Positions 16,580 through 25,768 of a DNA stretch of 64,000 bases are shown here, in pieces. The notes below the pieces were generated by a model. The model ran no database searches, was not told the DNA's origin, and saw only the letters and a list, made by a program, of their open reading frames with translations. Made by a program: the position numbers and the translations under genes. Numbering within the stretch: position 1 is the stretch's first letter; each line of letters begins with the position of its first letter. The DNA comes from Spirochaetales bacterium (lineage in GTDB: Bacteria; Spirochaetota; Spirochaetia; UBA9216), in contig JAEKNX010000010.1 in assembly GCA_016839055.1 (NCBI GenBank), positions 1 to 64,000 on the forward strand, written 5' to 3'.

Positions 16580-16670
16580 CAGGATTTTGAGATTCCATCG
16601 GTATTCCCCCTGCTGCCGGAGCCGAAGCTGCTTTCTTAAAACTCCACTTCAAATCATTTATAGAGATAAA

Positions 16671-16709
16671 AAAATGAGGTCAAAAACCTTTGGTTTTCAA
16701 CCTCATTTT
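16671..16709. terminator. Bidirectional terminator between glycan operon and tRNA-Arg
   Basis: AAAATGAGGT (16671-16680) pairs with ACCTCATTTT (16700-16709). Inner arms AAAACC and GGTTTT extend the stem, and T-runs follow on both strands. It serves the glycosidase gene on the plus strand and the tRNA on the minus strand. Confidence 0.85.
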
Positions 16710-16712
16710 TTT

Positions 16713-16786
<74 letters not shown>

Positions 16787-16844
16787 ATGATTACTCTGCG
16801 TGGTTATAATAGTCAAAAACACAACCGGTGTCAATTGTGAAGTC

Positions 16845-17279
16845 TTATACAAACTTCTGGAACGTCTTGAGCATCAGAAAGCTTTCTGTTGTCGTAATAT
16901 CATCAACAGTTGAGAGCTCTTCAGTGAGAAATTTCACGAGGCCCTTATTTGAGCTAATCAGGACCTCAACGAGGAGATCGAATCGGCCGGAGGTCATTGA
17001 GACATTCAGGACACTTTCGAGGGCGACGATCTCGCGGGCTTTTTTTTCTAAAAGCGCTGAGCGGGCAACATTAACCGCAATAACTGCAAGTTGCTGATTA
17101 TCAAGAATTTCAGGATTAATCAGCCCCCGGACATTAAGAATACCGGATTCCTTGAGTTTTTTTATCCGCTGCCTGACGGTTCCTTCAGAGATGTTCAGTT
17201 CCCGGGCAAGGGTGTTGTTCGTCTCATTTCCCTCTCGGAGAATGTCGATTATTTTCCAGTCTAATTCATCAGGTTCCAT
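16845..17279 (-). CDS. AsnC/Lrp-family transcriptional regulator
   Basis: This 144-residue regulator has an N-terminal helix-turn-helix (LDWKIIDILREGNETNNTL, then ARELNISEGTVRQRIKKL, about 5-45) and a C-terminal ferredoxin-like RAM domain (about 65-140) that binds amino acids or related ligands. The ATG at 17279 is chosen over a TTG at 17315 because it gives the normal family start (MEPDELDW). It also lies 7 bases after a TATACT box, which would give a leaderless mRNA. Autoregulation is common in this family, and here the promoter is adjacent. Its targets are unknown. Confidence 0.9.
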   Translation of the reverse strand: MEPDELDWKIIDILREGNETNNTLARELNISEGTVRQRIKKLKESGILNVRGLINPEILDNQQLAVIAVNVARSALLEKKAREIVALESVLNVSMTSGRFDLLVEVLISSNKGLVKFLTEELSTVDDITTTESFLMLKTFQKFV

Positions 17280-17286
17280 GCAAGTG

Positions 17287-17315
17287 AGTATATAGTAGAT
17301 TGTTCCGGCAAACAA
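17287..17315 (-). promoter_or_regulatory. Leaderless-type promoter of AsnC-family gene
   Basis: On the minus strand TTGTTT (17310-17315), a 17-base spacer and TATACT (17287-17292) are followed by 7 bases and the ATG at 17279. No Shine-Dalgarno is present. Confidence 0.55.
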
Positions 17316-17375
17316 GCTGTTGCTGCAAGTTCAAAAAAGAGGGGGAAAATATTGTGAAATAAGTTCATCGCTTCC

Positions 17376-18209
17376 CTAGCAGACAACGTTTATTATACGT
17401 TTCATATCTAAAAGACTGTCGAAGGAGTTAATTTTATCTATCATCGAGTCATCAAGAATCACTCCCCTAGGAATCAGCAGCATGCCGTTAATCAGAAAGA
17501 TGTCATCAGAGATATACATTCCATGCCGCAGCTCGGACATGGGAATCCCTGTGTGATTTGTTTCATTATCCTGTTTGTCGACATTGGTCTTGATGAATTT
17601 GATGAAATAGGCCGAGAGATTAGGGTCATAGATATAGCCGGAGCGTTCGGTGATATTATTCACAGCCTCCGAAGCTTTAATTTTCTTTTTATAGATAGCG
17701 TTATCATAATCGTTCGCAAGTCTGACAATTCTAGCTCCCAGCGGAATTTCAGAGCCTGCAAGACCGTCCGGAAAGCCGTCGCCGCTGAACTCTTCATGGT
17801 GGCCTCTGATTATCAGGGCGGTTTCCTTCAGATCGTATGCGGATGAGATTATTCTCTCGCCTATCAGCGGATGCTGCTTAAAGAGAGCTACTTCTTTATC
17901 TCCGAGGCGGTCAAAAGGCGTGCTTATAATATTCTCCTGCATTCCGACCATGCCTATATCGTGAAGCAGTCCCCCGTAATATATTCGAAAGACAATATCT
18001 TTTTCATACCGCATGTATTCGGAAAAGGCTTTTGAGAGAACGGCAACTCTCTTGATGTGGCCGCCGAGAAAAGAATTGGACTGTGATATTGTGGTTGTAA
18101 GAAGGCCGACCATGTCCTGGAAATTCCTTCTCAGGGTTTTTTTTATTCCTTTGAGTCTCTTAATTTCAGCTTTAAGTTCTTCTACTTTTTCAATCTCGTC
18201 AGCAGTCAT
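17376..18209 (-). CDS. HD-GYP-type phosphohydrolase domain protein
   Basis: This 277-residue protein has a short N-terminal coiled coil (about 1-30, rich in E/K/L) and an HD-GYP-like domain (about 40-190). Such domains hydrolyse cyclic di-GMP. The metal residues are visible in GGLLHDIG (His-Asp) and IIRGHHEEFSGDGFPDG. The usual GYP triplet is GFP here, and the HDIGK lysine is replaced (HDIGMVG), so activity is likely but not certain. The C-terminal 80 residues are unassigned. A GAGGT site about 9 bases upstream supports the start. Confidence 0.85.
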   Translation of the reverse strand: MTADEIEKVEELKAEIKRLKGIKKTLRRNFQDMVGLLTTTISQSNSFLGGHIKRVAVLSKAFSEYMRYEKDIVFRIYYGGLLHDIGMVGMQENIISTPFDRLGDKEVALFKQHPLIGERIISSAYDLKETALIIRGHHEEFSGDGFPDGLAGSEIPLGARIVRLANDYDNAIYKKKIKASEAVNNITERSGYIYDPNLSAYFIKFIKTNVDKQDNETNHTGIPMSELRHGMYISDDIFLINGMLLIPRGVILDDSMIDKINSFDSLLDMKRIINVVC

Positions 18210-18236
18210 AATACTTTTACCTCGATGTGTTTATTA

Positions 18237-19079
18237 TTAAATCGGCTGCGGCCGCCATTTTCCTTCCGAAAAAAAATAAATTTCCCTGTAACCGGCTGAT
18301 TTGACCTCTTTCACGGCCTCTGTCAGGTGGAAATCGAGGTGATCCGGCTGGTGCGCATCGGCGGACAAGGTCAGCGGTATGCCGAGCTCGCAGCATTGTT
18401 TCAGCATCCATGGAGACGGATAGAGCTCGGTTATGGCCCCGCGTGAGAGGCCTCCGGTGTTAACCTCTATAACGACGTCCTTTGCGGCTGCGATTTTAAG
18501 CATTTCAAGGGCCTTGTCCCTGTACCTCTTCATGTTCGGATCAAAGAAGCGGTTGTCGGTATTCCTTTTTTTAATCAGATCACAGTGGCCGAGAATGTCA
18601 AACCCGCCGGCTTCAAGCATTTCCATCTCGAGGTTGAAGTAAGTGTCAACCATGTTTTCTGCATTTCTGCCGAATCTTCTTTCGAGAAGTCTTATAAGAT
18701 CTTCTACCGGGCCGTCAACCGACAGCTCTTCTCCTGATTCCGGTTCCATTATCGAGTGTACAGATCCAATACGGTAATCAAGGTTCATGGACTTATATTT
18801 ATTATTTGAGGGGCCGCCCTTCCCCGGGATGTAGTCAATCTCCAGTCCTGTATAGACTTCGAGCCTTCCGGCCCATTCTTTCTTCACCTTTTTTGCAAGA
18901 CCGAGGTAGACAGCACAATTTTCTTCGGTCATCGCCCAATCATTAGTATAGGGAAGCGGAGCGTGGGGAGAGAAGCCTATAATGCTTAGTCCTTTTGCGG
19001 CTGCGGACTCGGCATAGTCCTGCAGTGTGCCGCTGCCGTCATCGAGTTCAAAATGAGTGTGATAATTTGTCAGTAACAT
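18237..19079 (-). CDS. hisK: Histidinol-phosphatase, PHP family
   Basis: This 280-residue PHP-fold phosphatase is of the HisK/HisJ type. It removes phosphate from L-histidinol phosphate, the penultimate step of histidine synthesis. The metal-binding motif NYHTHFELDDG is at the N-terminus. GFSPHAPLPY, GLEIDYIPG, SVHSI, LGHCDLIKKRN, EVNTGG and LSADAHQPDHL follow in family order. No other histidine gene is nearby, so the role rests on family likeness alone. The gene has no ribosome binding site, and its promoter ends 6 bases before the ATG. It is divergent from argJ. Confidence 0.88.
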   Translation of the reverse strand: MLLTNYHTHFELDDGSGTLQDYAESAAAKGLSIIGFSPHAPLPYTNDWAMTEENCAVYLGLAKKVKKEWAGRLEVYTGLEIDYIPGKGGPSNNKYKSMNLDYRIGSVHSIMEPESGEELSVDGPVEDLIRLLERRFGRNAENMVDTYFNLEMEMLEAGGFDILGHCDLIKKRNTDNRFFDPNMKRYRDKALEMLKIAAAKDVVIEVNTGGLSRGAITELYPSPWMLKQCCELGIPLTLSADAHQPDHLDFHLTEAVKEVKSAGYREIYFFSEGKWRPQPI

Positions 19080-19085
19080 AAAAGA

Positions 19086-19113
19086 ATAATATTCCCCCTG
19101 ATACTTTTGTCAA
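19086..19113 (-). promoter_or_regulatory. Leaderless-type promoter of hisK
   Basis: On the minus strand TTGACA (19108-19113), a 16-base spacer and TATTAT (19086-19091) end 6 bases before the ATG. The A of ATG is then the expected first transcribed base. Confidence 0.7.
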
Positions 19114-19136
19114 GCGTCGAATTCAGTTCTTACACC

Positions 19137-19164
19137 TTGAATGCCTTGTGCCTGCTGTTATATA
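19137..19164 (+). promoter_or_regulatory. Leaderless-type promoter of argJ
   Basis: TTGAAT (19137-19142), a 16-base spacer and TATATA (19159-19164; a TATAAA register is also possible) lie 7 bases before the ATG at 19172. No Shine-Dalgarno is seen. Confidence 0.55.
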
Positions 19165-19171
19165 AATAATG

Positions 19172-20461
19172 ATGAAACAAATAACTTCTGATACCGAATA
19201 CAGGGACGAACTAAAAGCCCGGGGTGTGCTTCCGGAGGGGTTTCGAACCGGATTCTCCAAACTTTTTTTTATTCCCGAAGAACTTGATACCAATACTGAA
19301 ATGCCGATGAATATGTCGCTTATTCTTCTTGATAAACCGACAGACTGTTTTGCCGGTGTTTTTACCAGGAATAAATTCCCCGGTGCTCCGGTGCTTCTCT
19401 GCCGAAGTCGGCTTGAGTCGGAGTCTTTCAGGGGAATTATTATAAATAATAAGATTGCTAATGTATGTATAAGCTCAGGGCTCGAGGATGCGGAAGCCGT
19501 CCTGTCCTCAGCGGCTTCCTTAATCGGCTGTGACGAGAGCGAGCTGATGGTCGCGTCAACCGGGGTTATCGGCTGGAGGCTTCCGGTGACTGAGATGGCC
19601 GGGGCCATTGCTTCCCTCGTCGATGGTGCTGTCTCAGACGAGGAGTGCAACGCAGCAGGGCTGGCAGAAAGAATCATGACAACCGACAGCTTTCCGAAGC
19701 TCAGGAGCCGGAAGGTCTGCGGGGGGACGATTACCGCAGTAGCTAAAGGCGCCGGGATGATAGAGCCCAATATGGCCACGATGCTGTGTTTCATAATGAC
19801 TGATCTTGATCTGCCGCGGGAAACTCTGCGCGGGATGTTGCCGTCTGCTGTCTCCTCAAGCTTCAATAGAATAACGGTCGACAGTGATCAGAGCACGAGT
19901 GACATGGTAATTGCGGTAAGCTCTAAACTGAAGGAGTGCTCCGATCATAAGGCGTTTGAAGTAGCGCTTCAGGAAATATGCCTCGAACTTGCTGAAGACG
20001 TCGTTAGAAACGGAGAAGGCACCGGTCATGTAATGAAGGTCAGGGTCAGCGGCGCGGAGAGTGAAGAGCAGGCGGCCGAGATTGGTAAGGCTCTTGCTAA
20101 TTCTCCCCTGGTCAAGACCGCCATTGCCGGCAATGATCCAAACGTCGGACGCTTTGTCTCTTCGGTAGGAGACTACTGCGGAAATAACAGGATAGACCTC
20201 AAGCCCGGCAGAACGGAGATAAGGCTCGCCGGTGAGATTGTTTTTGCCGGAGGCAGTTTTGTTCTCGATTCCGACAAGGAAAAAAGACTCTCGGCCTATC
20301 TAGAGGATTGCGGAATGGATCCTGTGCATAAAGGTTATCCGGAACATGAAAAATCCGTAGAAATTGATATTAATATGGGGATTGGAAAATTCCATGCAAC
20401 TATACTAGGAAGTGATTTGACTCATGAATATGTGAGAGAGAACGCGGACTACAGAACCTGA
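19172..20461 (+). CDS. argJ: Glutamate N-acetyltransferase / ornithine acetyltransferase
   Basis: This protein of about 429 residues belongs to the ArgJ family, which moves acetyl groups between N-acetylornithine and glutamate in arginine synthesis. The self-cleavage and nucleophile site is visible as GAGMIEPNMATML, where the Thr after Ala becomes the N-terminus of the beta subunit. Other family segments are STGVIGWRLP, TTDSFPK, DSDQSTSDM, GEGTGHVMKV and IAGNDPNVGRF. ATG 19172 is preferred to ATG 19169 because it fits the promoter spacing for a leaderless mRNA; the difference is one residue. It lies 10 bases before the MoxR gene and could be co-transcribed with it. Confidence 0.95.
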   Translation: MKQITSDTEYRDELKARGVLPEGFRTGFSKLFFIPEELDTNTEMPMNMSLILLDKPTDCFAGVFTRNKFPGAPVLLCRSRLESESFRGIIINNKIANVCISSGLEDAEAVLSSAASLIGCDESELMVASTGVIGWRLPVTEMAGAIASLVDGAVSDEECNAAGLAERIMTTDSFPKLRSRKVCGGTITAVAKGAGMIEPNMATMLCFIMTDLDLPRETLRGMLPSAVSSSFNRITVDSDQSTSDMVIAVSSKLKECSDHKAFEVALQEICLELAEDVVRNGEGTGHVMKVRVSGAESEEQAAEIGKALANSPLVKTAIAGNDPNVGRFVSSVGDYCGNNRIDLKPGRTEIRLAGEIVFAGGSFVLDSDKEKRLSAYLEDCGMDPVHKGYPEHEKSVEIDINMGIGKFHATILGSDLTHEYVRENADYRT

Positions 20462-20471
20462 GGAAAAAATT

Positions 20472-21452
20472 ATGATTAACGAGAATATCGATTTACAAAT
20501 TGAGAAAGCGTATGCTCAGCTTGAGAAGTGCAGGAATGAAATTGCGCTCCGGGTTATCGGCCAGAGGGCGATGATAGACGGAATTTTGATGGGAATGCTC
20601 GCCGGCGGACATGTCCTGATTGAGGGTGTTCCGGGGCTGGCAAAGACTCTCGCTGTTAAAACAACAGCGGAGGTAATCGACTCCGAGTTCTCCAGAATTC
20701 AGTTTACTCCCGATCTTCTCCCGGCTGATATTATAGGAACGATGATCTACAGGCAGCAGAGCGGAGATTTCATCGTACGGAAGGGGCCTGTTTTCTCGAA
20801 CATCATCCTTGCGGATGAAATAAACAGGGCTCCGGCCAAGGTTCAGTCCGCCCTGCTTGAAGCCATGCAGGAACAGCAGGTGACAATCGGCAGTCAGACC
20901 TCCAAGCTTCCTGATCCGTTCTTTGTGCTCGCAACCCAGAACCCAATAGAGAGTGAAGGCACCTATCCTCTTCCCGAAGCTCAGCTTGACCGGTTTATAC
21001 TCAAGCTCAAGATTGAGTATCCATCACCGGTCGAAGAGCTCAAGATACTCCGAACGATGGGAATCGAAACTGATATTCCGGTAAAGAAGGTTCTTTCTCC
21101 CTCATCCCTCCGGGATCTCCGGAAGACAGCCTCAAAGATTAAAATTGATGAGAGAATTGAAGAATATATCGTCGCGTTGATTGCCGCCACAAGGGAGAAA
21201 GACAAAATATCGGTTCCTTATGCTAAGTTCATCGAGTTCGGCGCGTCGCCTCGGGCCAGTATTTACACTTACCGCTGTGCAAAGATACAGGCCCTCTTCG
21301 AAGGCCGGAGCTATGTTATTCCCGACGACGTAAAATCGGTGGTGCATGATGTAATGCGGCACAGACTTGTCCTCTCCTATGAGGCAGAGTCCGAGGAGTT
21401 GACCCCTGATGATGTTATTGACCGTATTCTCAAGGTGGTTCCGGTTCCATAA
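20472..21452 (+). CDS. MoxR-family AAA+ ATPase
   Basis: This 326-residue MoxR ATPase has Walker A GVPGLAKT (52-59), Walker B IILADEINRAP (111-121), sensor I ATQNPIESEGTYPLPEAQLD, read in pieces, and the C-terminal lid domain. MoxR proteins work with DUF58 and von Willebrand A (VWA) proteins encoded alongside, as chaperones that assemble or activate complexes. The stop codon overlaps the start of the DUF58 gene by one base. It heads an operon of eight overlapping or adjacent genes (to 28066) of the Bat type. Confidence 0.95.
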   Translation: MINENIDLQIEKAYAQLEKCRNEIALRVIGQRAMIDGILMGMLAGGHVLIEGVPGLAKTLAVKTTAEVIDSEFSRIQFTPDLLPADIIGTMIYRQQSGDFIVRKGPVFSNIILADEINRAPAKVQSALLEAMQEQQVTIGSQTSKLPDPFFVLATQNPIESEGTYPLPEAQLDRFILKLKIEYPSPVEELKILRTMGIETDIPVKKVLSPSSLRDLRKTASKIKIDERIEEYIVALIAATREKDKISVPYAKFIEFGASPRASIYTYRCAKIQALFEGRSYVIPDDVKSVVHDVMRHRLVLSYEAESEELTPDDVIDRILKVVPVP

Positions 21453-22324
21453 TGGATAGTTTACAGCTGCTCTCCAGAATTAGAAACATACCTCTTGTCT
21501 CATCCCGCCTTGTAGATGGATTTTTATCCGGGAACTACCGTTCCGTCTTCAGAGGCCCGGGGCTGGAGTTTGATGAGGTTCGTGAATACACCGATGGGGA
21601 TGATGTCAGGTCAATCGACTGGAATGTAACCTCCAGGATGGGCTCTCCTTATGTTAAAACATTCCGGGAAGAACGCGAAATGGCCCTTCTTCTGATGATC
21701 GATGTCTCGGCATCGCTCCAGATTGGAAGCGGAACATATAAAAAAGCCGATACCGCGGCGATAATTTCTGCCCTTCTTGCCCATTCGGCGATCCACAATA
21801 ATGACAGGGTCGGCGCCGTATTTTTCTCTGATCGGATCGAGAAGTGGGTGCCGCCGATGAAGGGGCGGAATCACCTGCTCCGGCTTGTTCAGGATGTAGC
21901 ATCGATAGAACCAGTCGGGCGCGGTTCCGATCTTTCTGCGGCTATTGCCTGTGTCGAGCAGTCTATGAAGATGCGTGGAATCTGCATTATTGTATCGGAT
22001 TTCAAGATGCGCGCGACCTTCAGGCAGATGTCAATGCTCGGCAAGAAGCATGATCTGATTGCTGTGAAAATTACCGATCCGTCCGACAGTAAATATCCTC
22101 AGTCGGGTCTTATGGAAATAAGGGATATGGAATCCGGGGAAATTACCCCATCATTCGGGTTTTCTGCCAGGTTCAGAAGAGATTATGAAGATTTCTGGCT
22201 GACTGATCGTATCTTCTGGGAGAGAGAATGCAGGAGGCGCGGGATAGATTCTGTTGTTGTAGATACCGAAGAAGATCCCGCCAAGGCTCTGCTTTCTTTT
22301 TTCAAGAGGAGAAAAAAAAGATGA
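21452..22324 (+). CDS. DUF58 protein of the MoxR/Bat operon
   Basis: This 290-residue DUF58 protein has the hallmark FRGPGLEFDEVREYTDGDDVRSIDWNVTSR (about 32-61, given here as a region) and a VWA-like fold afterwards with a DVSAS metal site in LLLMIDVSASLQIG. It is cytoplasmic or membrane-peripheral. It is the usual partner of MoxR and overlaps the next gene by 4 bases (ATGA). Confidence 0.92.
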   Translation: MDSLQLLSRIRNIPLVSSRLVDGFLSGNYRSVFRGPGLEFDEVREYTDGDDVRSIDWNVTSRMGSPYVKTFREEREMALLLMIDVSASLQIGSGTYKKADTAAIISALLAHSAIHNNDRVGAVFFSDRIEKWVPPMKGRNHLLRLVQDVASIEPVGRGSDLSAAIACVEQSMKMRGICIIVSDFKMRATFRQMSMLGKKHDLIAVKITDPSDSKYPQSGLMEIRDMESGEITPSFGFSARFRRDYEDFWLTDRIFWERECRRRGIDSVVVDTEEDPAKALLSFFKRRKKR

Positions 22325-23217
22325 GAAAGGCTGCCGTCATATTTGGGTTTCTGCTTATTGTGCCTGTCTTCTTTGTCGGTGCCGGGAAGAATTATACGAG
22401 TGAGAAAATTGTCTTCCTGCCTCAGGAATTTTACGTCGGAGATCTTGTGGAGATGAGGATTGTTGTAAATCCTTCTCCCGGTGTTAAGATGCGAAAGCCT
22501 GAGCGGTTTCCGGATTCATACTGGTTGAGAATTGAAAACGCCGATGTTTTCGAACTAGACGGAAAATATGAGCTAAGGGTCTTTCTGAGGTCTTATGCGC
22601 CAGGAATCAGGACTCTTCCTCCTGTTCAGTTCGGTGATGTGCTGCTTCGCGACATAAGGATTCAAACAAAATCAGTCCTCGATGAAAATCCGGCAGGACT
22701 GTCGCCGACGGCAGGACAGATGCTGCTTCCGGGAACAAATTATTACATTGCCATGCTGACTGGAATTGTTTTCATCCTGCCTATTATCCTGATTATATTC
22801 TGGGGAAGGTTTAAAAGCGCTGCTCGTGATTATCTAATAAGACGGATACAGAAGCGGCCGTACAAGAGGCTTGTAAAGGTCCTTAAAGAGCTTGAGGACA
22901 GCCTGAATGATAAAAAGGGAAAGGTTTTTTATACTGAGCTTATTGATGCTGTCAGGGTCTATTTTACCGAAAGGGGAAGCATTGACTATACTGCCGCCAC
23001 AGCCCGGGAGGGTGTTAAGGGAATTACCGCTGATTTCAGCGAATTGGAAAATTACGGAGATCTCATCTCACTATTTAAGTTTGCCGATGAGGTCAAGTTC
23101 GGTGACCGGAGAGTTATGATTAGAAAACGGGAAGAACATCTTGCATTGATTGAAGCTGCATCCGGCGAAATTGAAAAATTGATGACTACCGGAGGAGGGA
23201 AAGATGTGGATATTTGA
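22321..23217 (+). CDS. Membrane-anchored Bat-operon protein with signal peptide
   Basis: This 298-residue protein begins with a signal sequence (RKAAVIFGFLLIVPVFFVGAG). A periplasmic beta-rich domain of about 110 residues is followed by one membrane span (about 142-162) and a charged cytoplasmic tail. This layout matches the DUF4381/BatD-like small proteins found between DUF58 and BatA genes. ATG 22321 overlaps the DUF58 stop. A longer frame from 22228 would add 31 arginine/cysteine-rich residues that are an artefact of reading through the DUF58 gene. It overlaps batA by 14 bases. Confidence 0.8.
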   Translation: MRKAAVIFGFLLIVPVFFVGAGKNYTSEKIVFLPQEFYVGDLVEMRIVVNPSPGVKMRKPERFPDSYWLRIENADVFELDGKYELRVFLRSYAPGIRTLPPVQFGDVLLRDIRIQTKSVLDENPAGLSPTAGQMLLPGTNYYIAMLTGIVFILPIILIIFWGRFKSAARDYLIRRIQKRPYKRLVKVLKELEDSLNDKKGKVFYTELIDAVRVYFTERGSIDYTAATAREGVKGITADFSELENYGDLISLFKFADEVKFGDRRVMIRKREEHLALIEAASGEIEKLMTTGGGKDVDI

Positions 23218-24205
23218 GTCTCCCGCCTATTTGCTGCTGCTGACTTTGCTTCTTCCGTCAATATATTTCTGTCATTTCTACAGGAAACGCGGCGGAGTTT
23301 TCCCAGCTTCGTTCGGAGTGTGGAAGAGCAGCAGTTTTAAGTCCTCCAATCATTTTCTCAAGTTCGTCCTTTTTTTATCGACGACTGCTTCCTGGATTGG
23401 ATTCGCCGGGTTGATATTTGCCCTTGCCGGACCGTCCTATGTAGAAAAAGAGAAGATCTACATAGGACGCGGAATTGATATTGTCTTTGTGCTGGATGAA
23501 TCACCGAGTATGGCCGCTATGGATTTTCCTCCCTCCAACAGATTCGAGGCCGCGAAAGAGGTTATCAAAAGTTTCGTGTCAGCAAGGGGGAATGATCCTA
23601 TAGGTCTGGTCACCTTTGCCGCAGAAGCCGCTCTTCGAATACCGCCAACCCTCGATTATGACGGATTTATCGAAGAAGTCGAGAAGCTGTCCCTGATGGA
23701 GCTTGGGAACGGAACCGCTGTGGGGCTGGGAATTGCGATTGCGGCTCTGCATATGCAGAACAGCACCGCCGTTGAGAAAGTAATTATACTGATTACCGAC
23801 GGCGAGAGTAATGCCGGAGAGATTGTTCCGGAATCCGCCGCGGATATCGCGGCACAGATGGGAATAAAAATCTATTCGATCGGTATAGGCACAAAGGGTG
23901 AAGTTCCAATCGAATATGAAGATAAGGCGACCGGAAAGATAATAACTGGCCGGTTTAACAGTGATTTCAATGAAAAGTTGTTGCGCGAAATTGCCGAAAC
24001 CACCGGCGGCAGATACTATTATGCACCGAGTACAAACGCGCTTGGCAGTATAATCAAGACAATTGATTCGCAGGAAAGTTCCGATAAAAGGATCAAAATA
24101 AAAACCAGATCAAAACCCGGATACAAGATGCTTATAATATTCTCAATGACGCTTATTTTAGCCGACTTTACCATCAAGAAGTTGTTTTTCAGGGAGATTC
24201 TTTAG
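23204..24205 (+). CDS. batA: BatA-like VWA-domain membrane protein
   Basis: This 333-residue protein has two hydrophobic segments near the N-terminus (about 5-20 and 55-80), a VWA domain (about 88-290) and a C-terminal membrane span (about 305-325). The metal-ion-dependent adhesion site is seen in DIVFVLDESPSM (DxSxS) with the later threonine and the ITDGES aspartate. Bat proteins were named for aerotolerance in Bacteroides and are common in spirochaetes; they are thought to act in envelope stress. A GGAGGAGGG site precedes the start. Confidence 0.9.
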   Translation: MWIFESPAYLLLLTLLLPSIYFCHFYRKRGGVFPASFGVWKSSSFKSSNHFLKFVLFLSTTASWIGFAGLIFALAGPSYVEKEKIYIGRGIDIVFVLDESPSMAAMDFPPSNRFEAAKEVIKSFVSARGNDPIGLVTFAAEAALRIPPTLDYDGFIEEVEKLSLMELGNGTAVGLGIAIAALHMQNSTAVEKVIILITDGESNAGEIVPESAADIAAQMGIKIYSIGIGTKGEVPIEYEDKATGKIITGRFNSDFNEKLLREIAETTGGRYYYAPSTNALGSIIKTIDSQESSDKRIKIKTRSKPGYKMLIIFSMTLILADFTIKKLFFREIL

Positions 24206-24206
24206 T

Positions 24207-25193
24207 ATGGCTCAAAATCCTGAAGTATTTTGGCTTTTTATTCTGCTTGTCCCCATGATTATTATAATGCTGCTGCAGTACCTAAACGGAAGAATGACTC
24301 TTGTGAAAACCTCAGGAGAATGGCGGTCCGGGGATTATTATGATCTGTATACTATCAAGTGGTTTTTTACCTCTCTCGGGTTTCTGCTTTTTCTTGTCTT
24401 TACGGTACTTTCACTGGCAGGCTATCCCGGACGCGGCTATCCTGTAGGCTATGAACCCAGCGGCTCGGATATAATCTTTGTTGTCGATGTCTCCGAGAGT
24501 ATGAAGGCTGAAGATATACAGCCCTCGAGACTCGCGGTGGTTTCCAGGGTGATTCGCAGCGTCTGTGAGAATACGCCAGGCGGACGTTTTGGGCTGGTTA
24601 TCTTCAAGGGACGGGGAGTGAAGATTATTCCCTCGACGGAGGATGTAGAGGCGGTTTTCAACTTCCTGAATTATTTAAGCACTGATCTAATCTCGAGTCC
24701 CGGAAGTAATATTCAGCTTGGGCTGGCGGCGGCGGTCAATGCCTTTCCGTCCGGAGAGGAAAGGGAAAAATATATTATTCTGCTCTCGGACGGAGAAGCC
24801 CTCAGCGGGGATTTGGATGAGGTCCTCAGCCGGGCGGTAGCATCAGAGGTTACAATTTACTGCGCCGGGGCCGGTACTGTCGCCGGCGCCGCTATCCCGA
24901 CGGCTGACGGAGGTTTTCTAAAAGACCCGGCAGGCGAAACCGTGATAAGCCGGATGAATGAGCAGTCTCTCCGGTATATCGCTGATTCAACAGCCGGGAG
25001 GTACTACAATATTCTGGACAATAGTCTTCTGCCTGATCTGATTGCTCTTGCCGGAGGCGGAGGGATTAAGGACACCGAGGAAGGTTATAGAATTGTGACC
25101 AAGGAGCGTTACAGATTCTTTCTTGTTTTTGCTCTCATGGGCCTGCTGATTGCCCGAATTGTAAAGGTTGTAAGATGGAAAAATTTTTATTAG
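24207..25193 (+). CDS. batB: BatB-like VWA-domain membrane protein
   Basis: This 328-residue paralogue of BatA has N-terminal membrane spans (about 6-22 and 53-75), a VWA domain with DIIFVVDVSESM and LLSDGEAL, and a C-terminal span (about 300-318). It starts one base after the batA stop and overlaps the batC start by 19 bases. It probably forms a complex with BatA in the inner membrane, with the VWA domains exposed to the periplasm. Confidence 0.9.
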   Translation: MAQNPEVFWLFILLVPMIIIMLLQYLNGRMTLVKTSGEWRSGDYYDLYTIKWFFTSLGFLLFLVFTVLSLAGYPGRGYPVGYEPSGSDIIFVVDVSESMKAEDIQPSRLAVVSRVIRSVCENTPGGRFGLVIFKGRGVKIIPSTEDVEAVFNFLNYLSTDLISSPGSNIQLGLAAAVNAFPSGEEREKYIILLSDGEALSGDLDEVLSRAVASEVTIYCAGAGTVAGAAIPTADGGFLKDPAGETVISRMNEQSLRYIADSTAGRYYNILDNSLLPDLIALAGGGGIKDTEEGYRIVTKERYRFFLVFALMGLLIARIVKVVRWKNFY

Positions 25194-25768
25194 CAGTAAC
25201 TACAGTACTCATTCTCTTTTTATCTTCCTGTTCTAATCCTGCTGTCTATTATTCGGTATGGAGAGGGAATAACGCTTTTGCCGGCGGAGACTATCAGGCG
25301 GCAAATACAGCCTATCTGAAGGCTTTGGAAAGTAAGGTTCATTCGCCCTATGTAAACTATAACCTTGCTAATGTTTATTACGCTCTGGGAGAAGGTGATG
25401 CGGCAGCGGCGGAATGGGAAAAGGCTGTTTTTACCAGCAGTAGAGAGCTGATGTTCAGGACCGTGTACAACCGAGGGCTTCTTGAGTTTGAAACTGGAAA
25501 CTATGAAGACGCCTTCGGTTCATTCAGAGACGCCCTGGAACTGAAGTCGGATAATATGGATGCGAAGATAAACCTTGAATACAGTCTACGGAGAATGAAT
25601 GCTAATGTAGACGTCACCGAAAGTTCGGCCGCAGGCGCGCAGAAATCTGATAATGAGGGCACCTCTGATGAAATCAAGCGGATTCTTGAGTTTATTAAGA
25701 GGAAGGATGCCGGACTCTGGTCTGTCCGTGAAGAGAATGTAATAACTACCGGAGAAAAAGATTGGTAA
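25175..25768 (+). CDS. batC: BatC-like TPR lipoprotein
   Basis: This 197-residue lipoprotein has lipobox LSSC (Cys19 or so) and four TPR-like repeats (about 25-150: RGNNAFAGGDYQAANTAY, YNLANVYYALGEGDAA, YNRGLLEFETGNYEDA, INLEYSLRRMNA). BatC proteins are TPR components of the Bat complex. It overlaps batB by 19 bases and the following gene by 7 bases. Confidence 0.85.
   Translation: MEKFLLAVTTVLILFLSSCSNPAVYYSVWRGNNAFAGGDYQAANTAYLKALESKVHSPYVNYNLANVYYALGEGDAAAAEWEKAVFTSSRELMFRTVYNRGLLEFETGNYEDAFGSFRDALELKSDNMDAKINLEYSLRRMNANVDVTESSAAGAQKSDNEGTSDEIKRILEFIKRKDAGLWSVREENVITTGEKDW

Noticed and set aside
22228-22320. Longer N-terminus for the Bat-operon membrane protein
   Set aside because: It would place a basic, cysteine-rich peptide before a clear signal peptide. 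The ATG at 22321 overlaps the upstream stop as in the rest of the operon.
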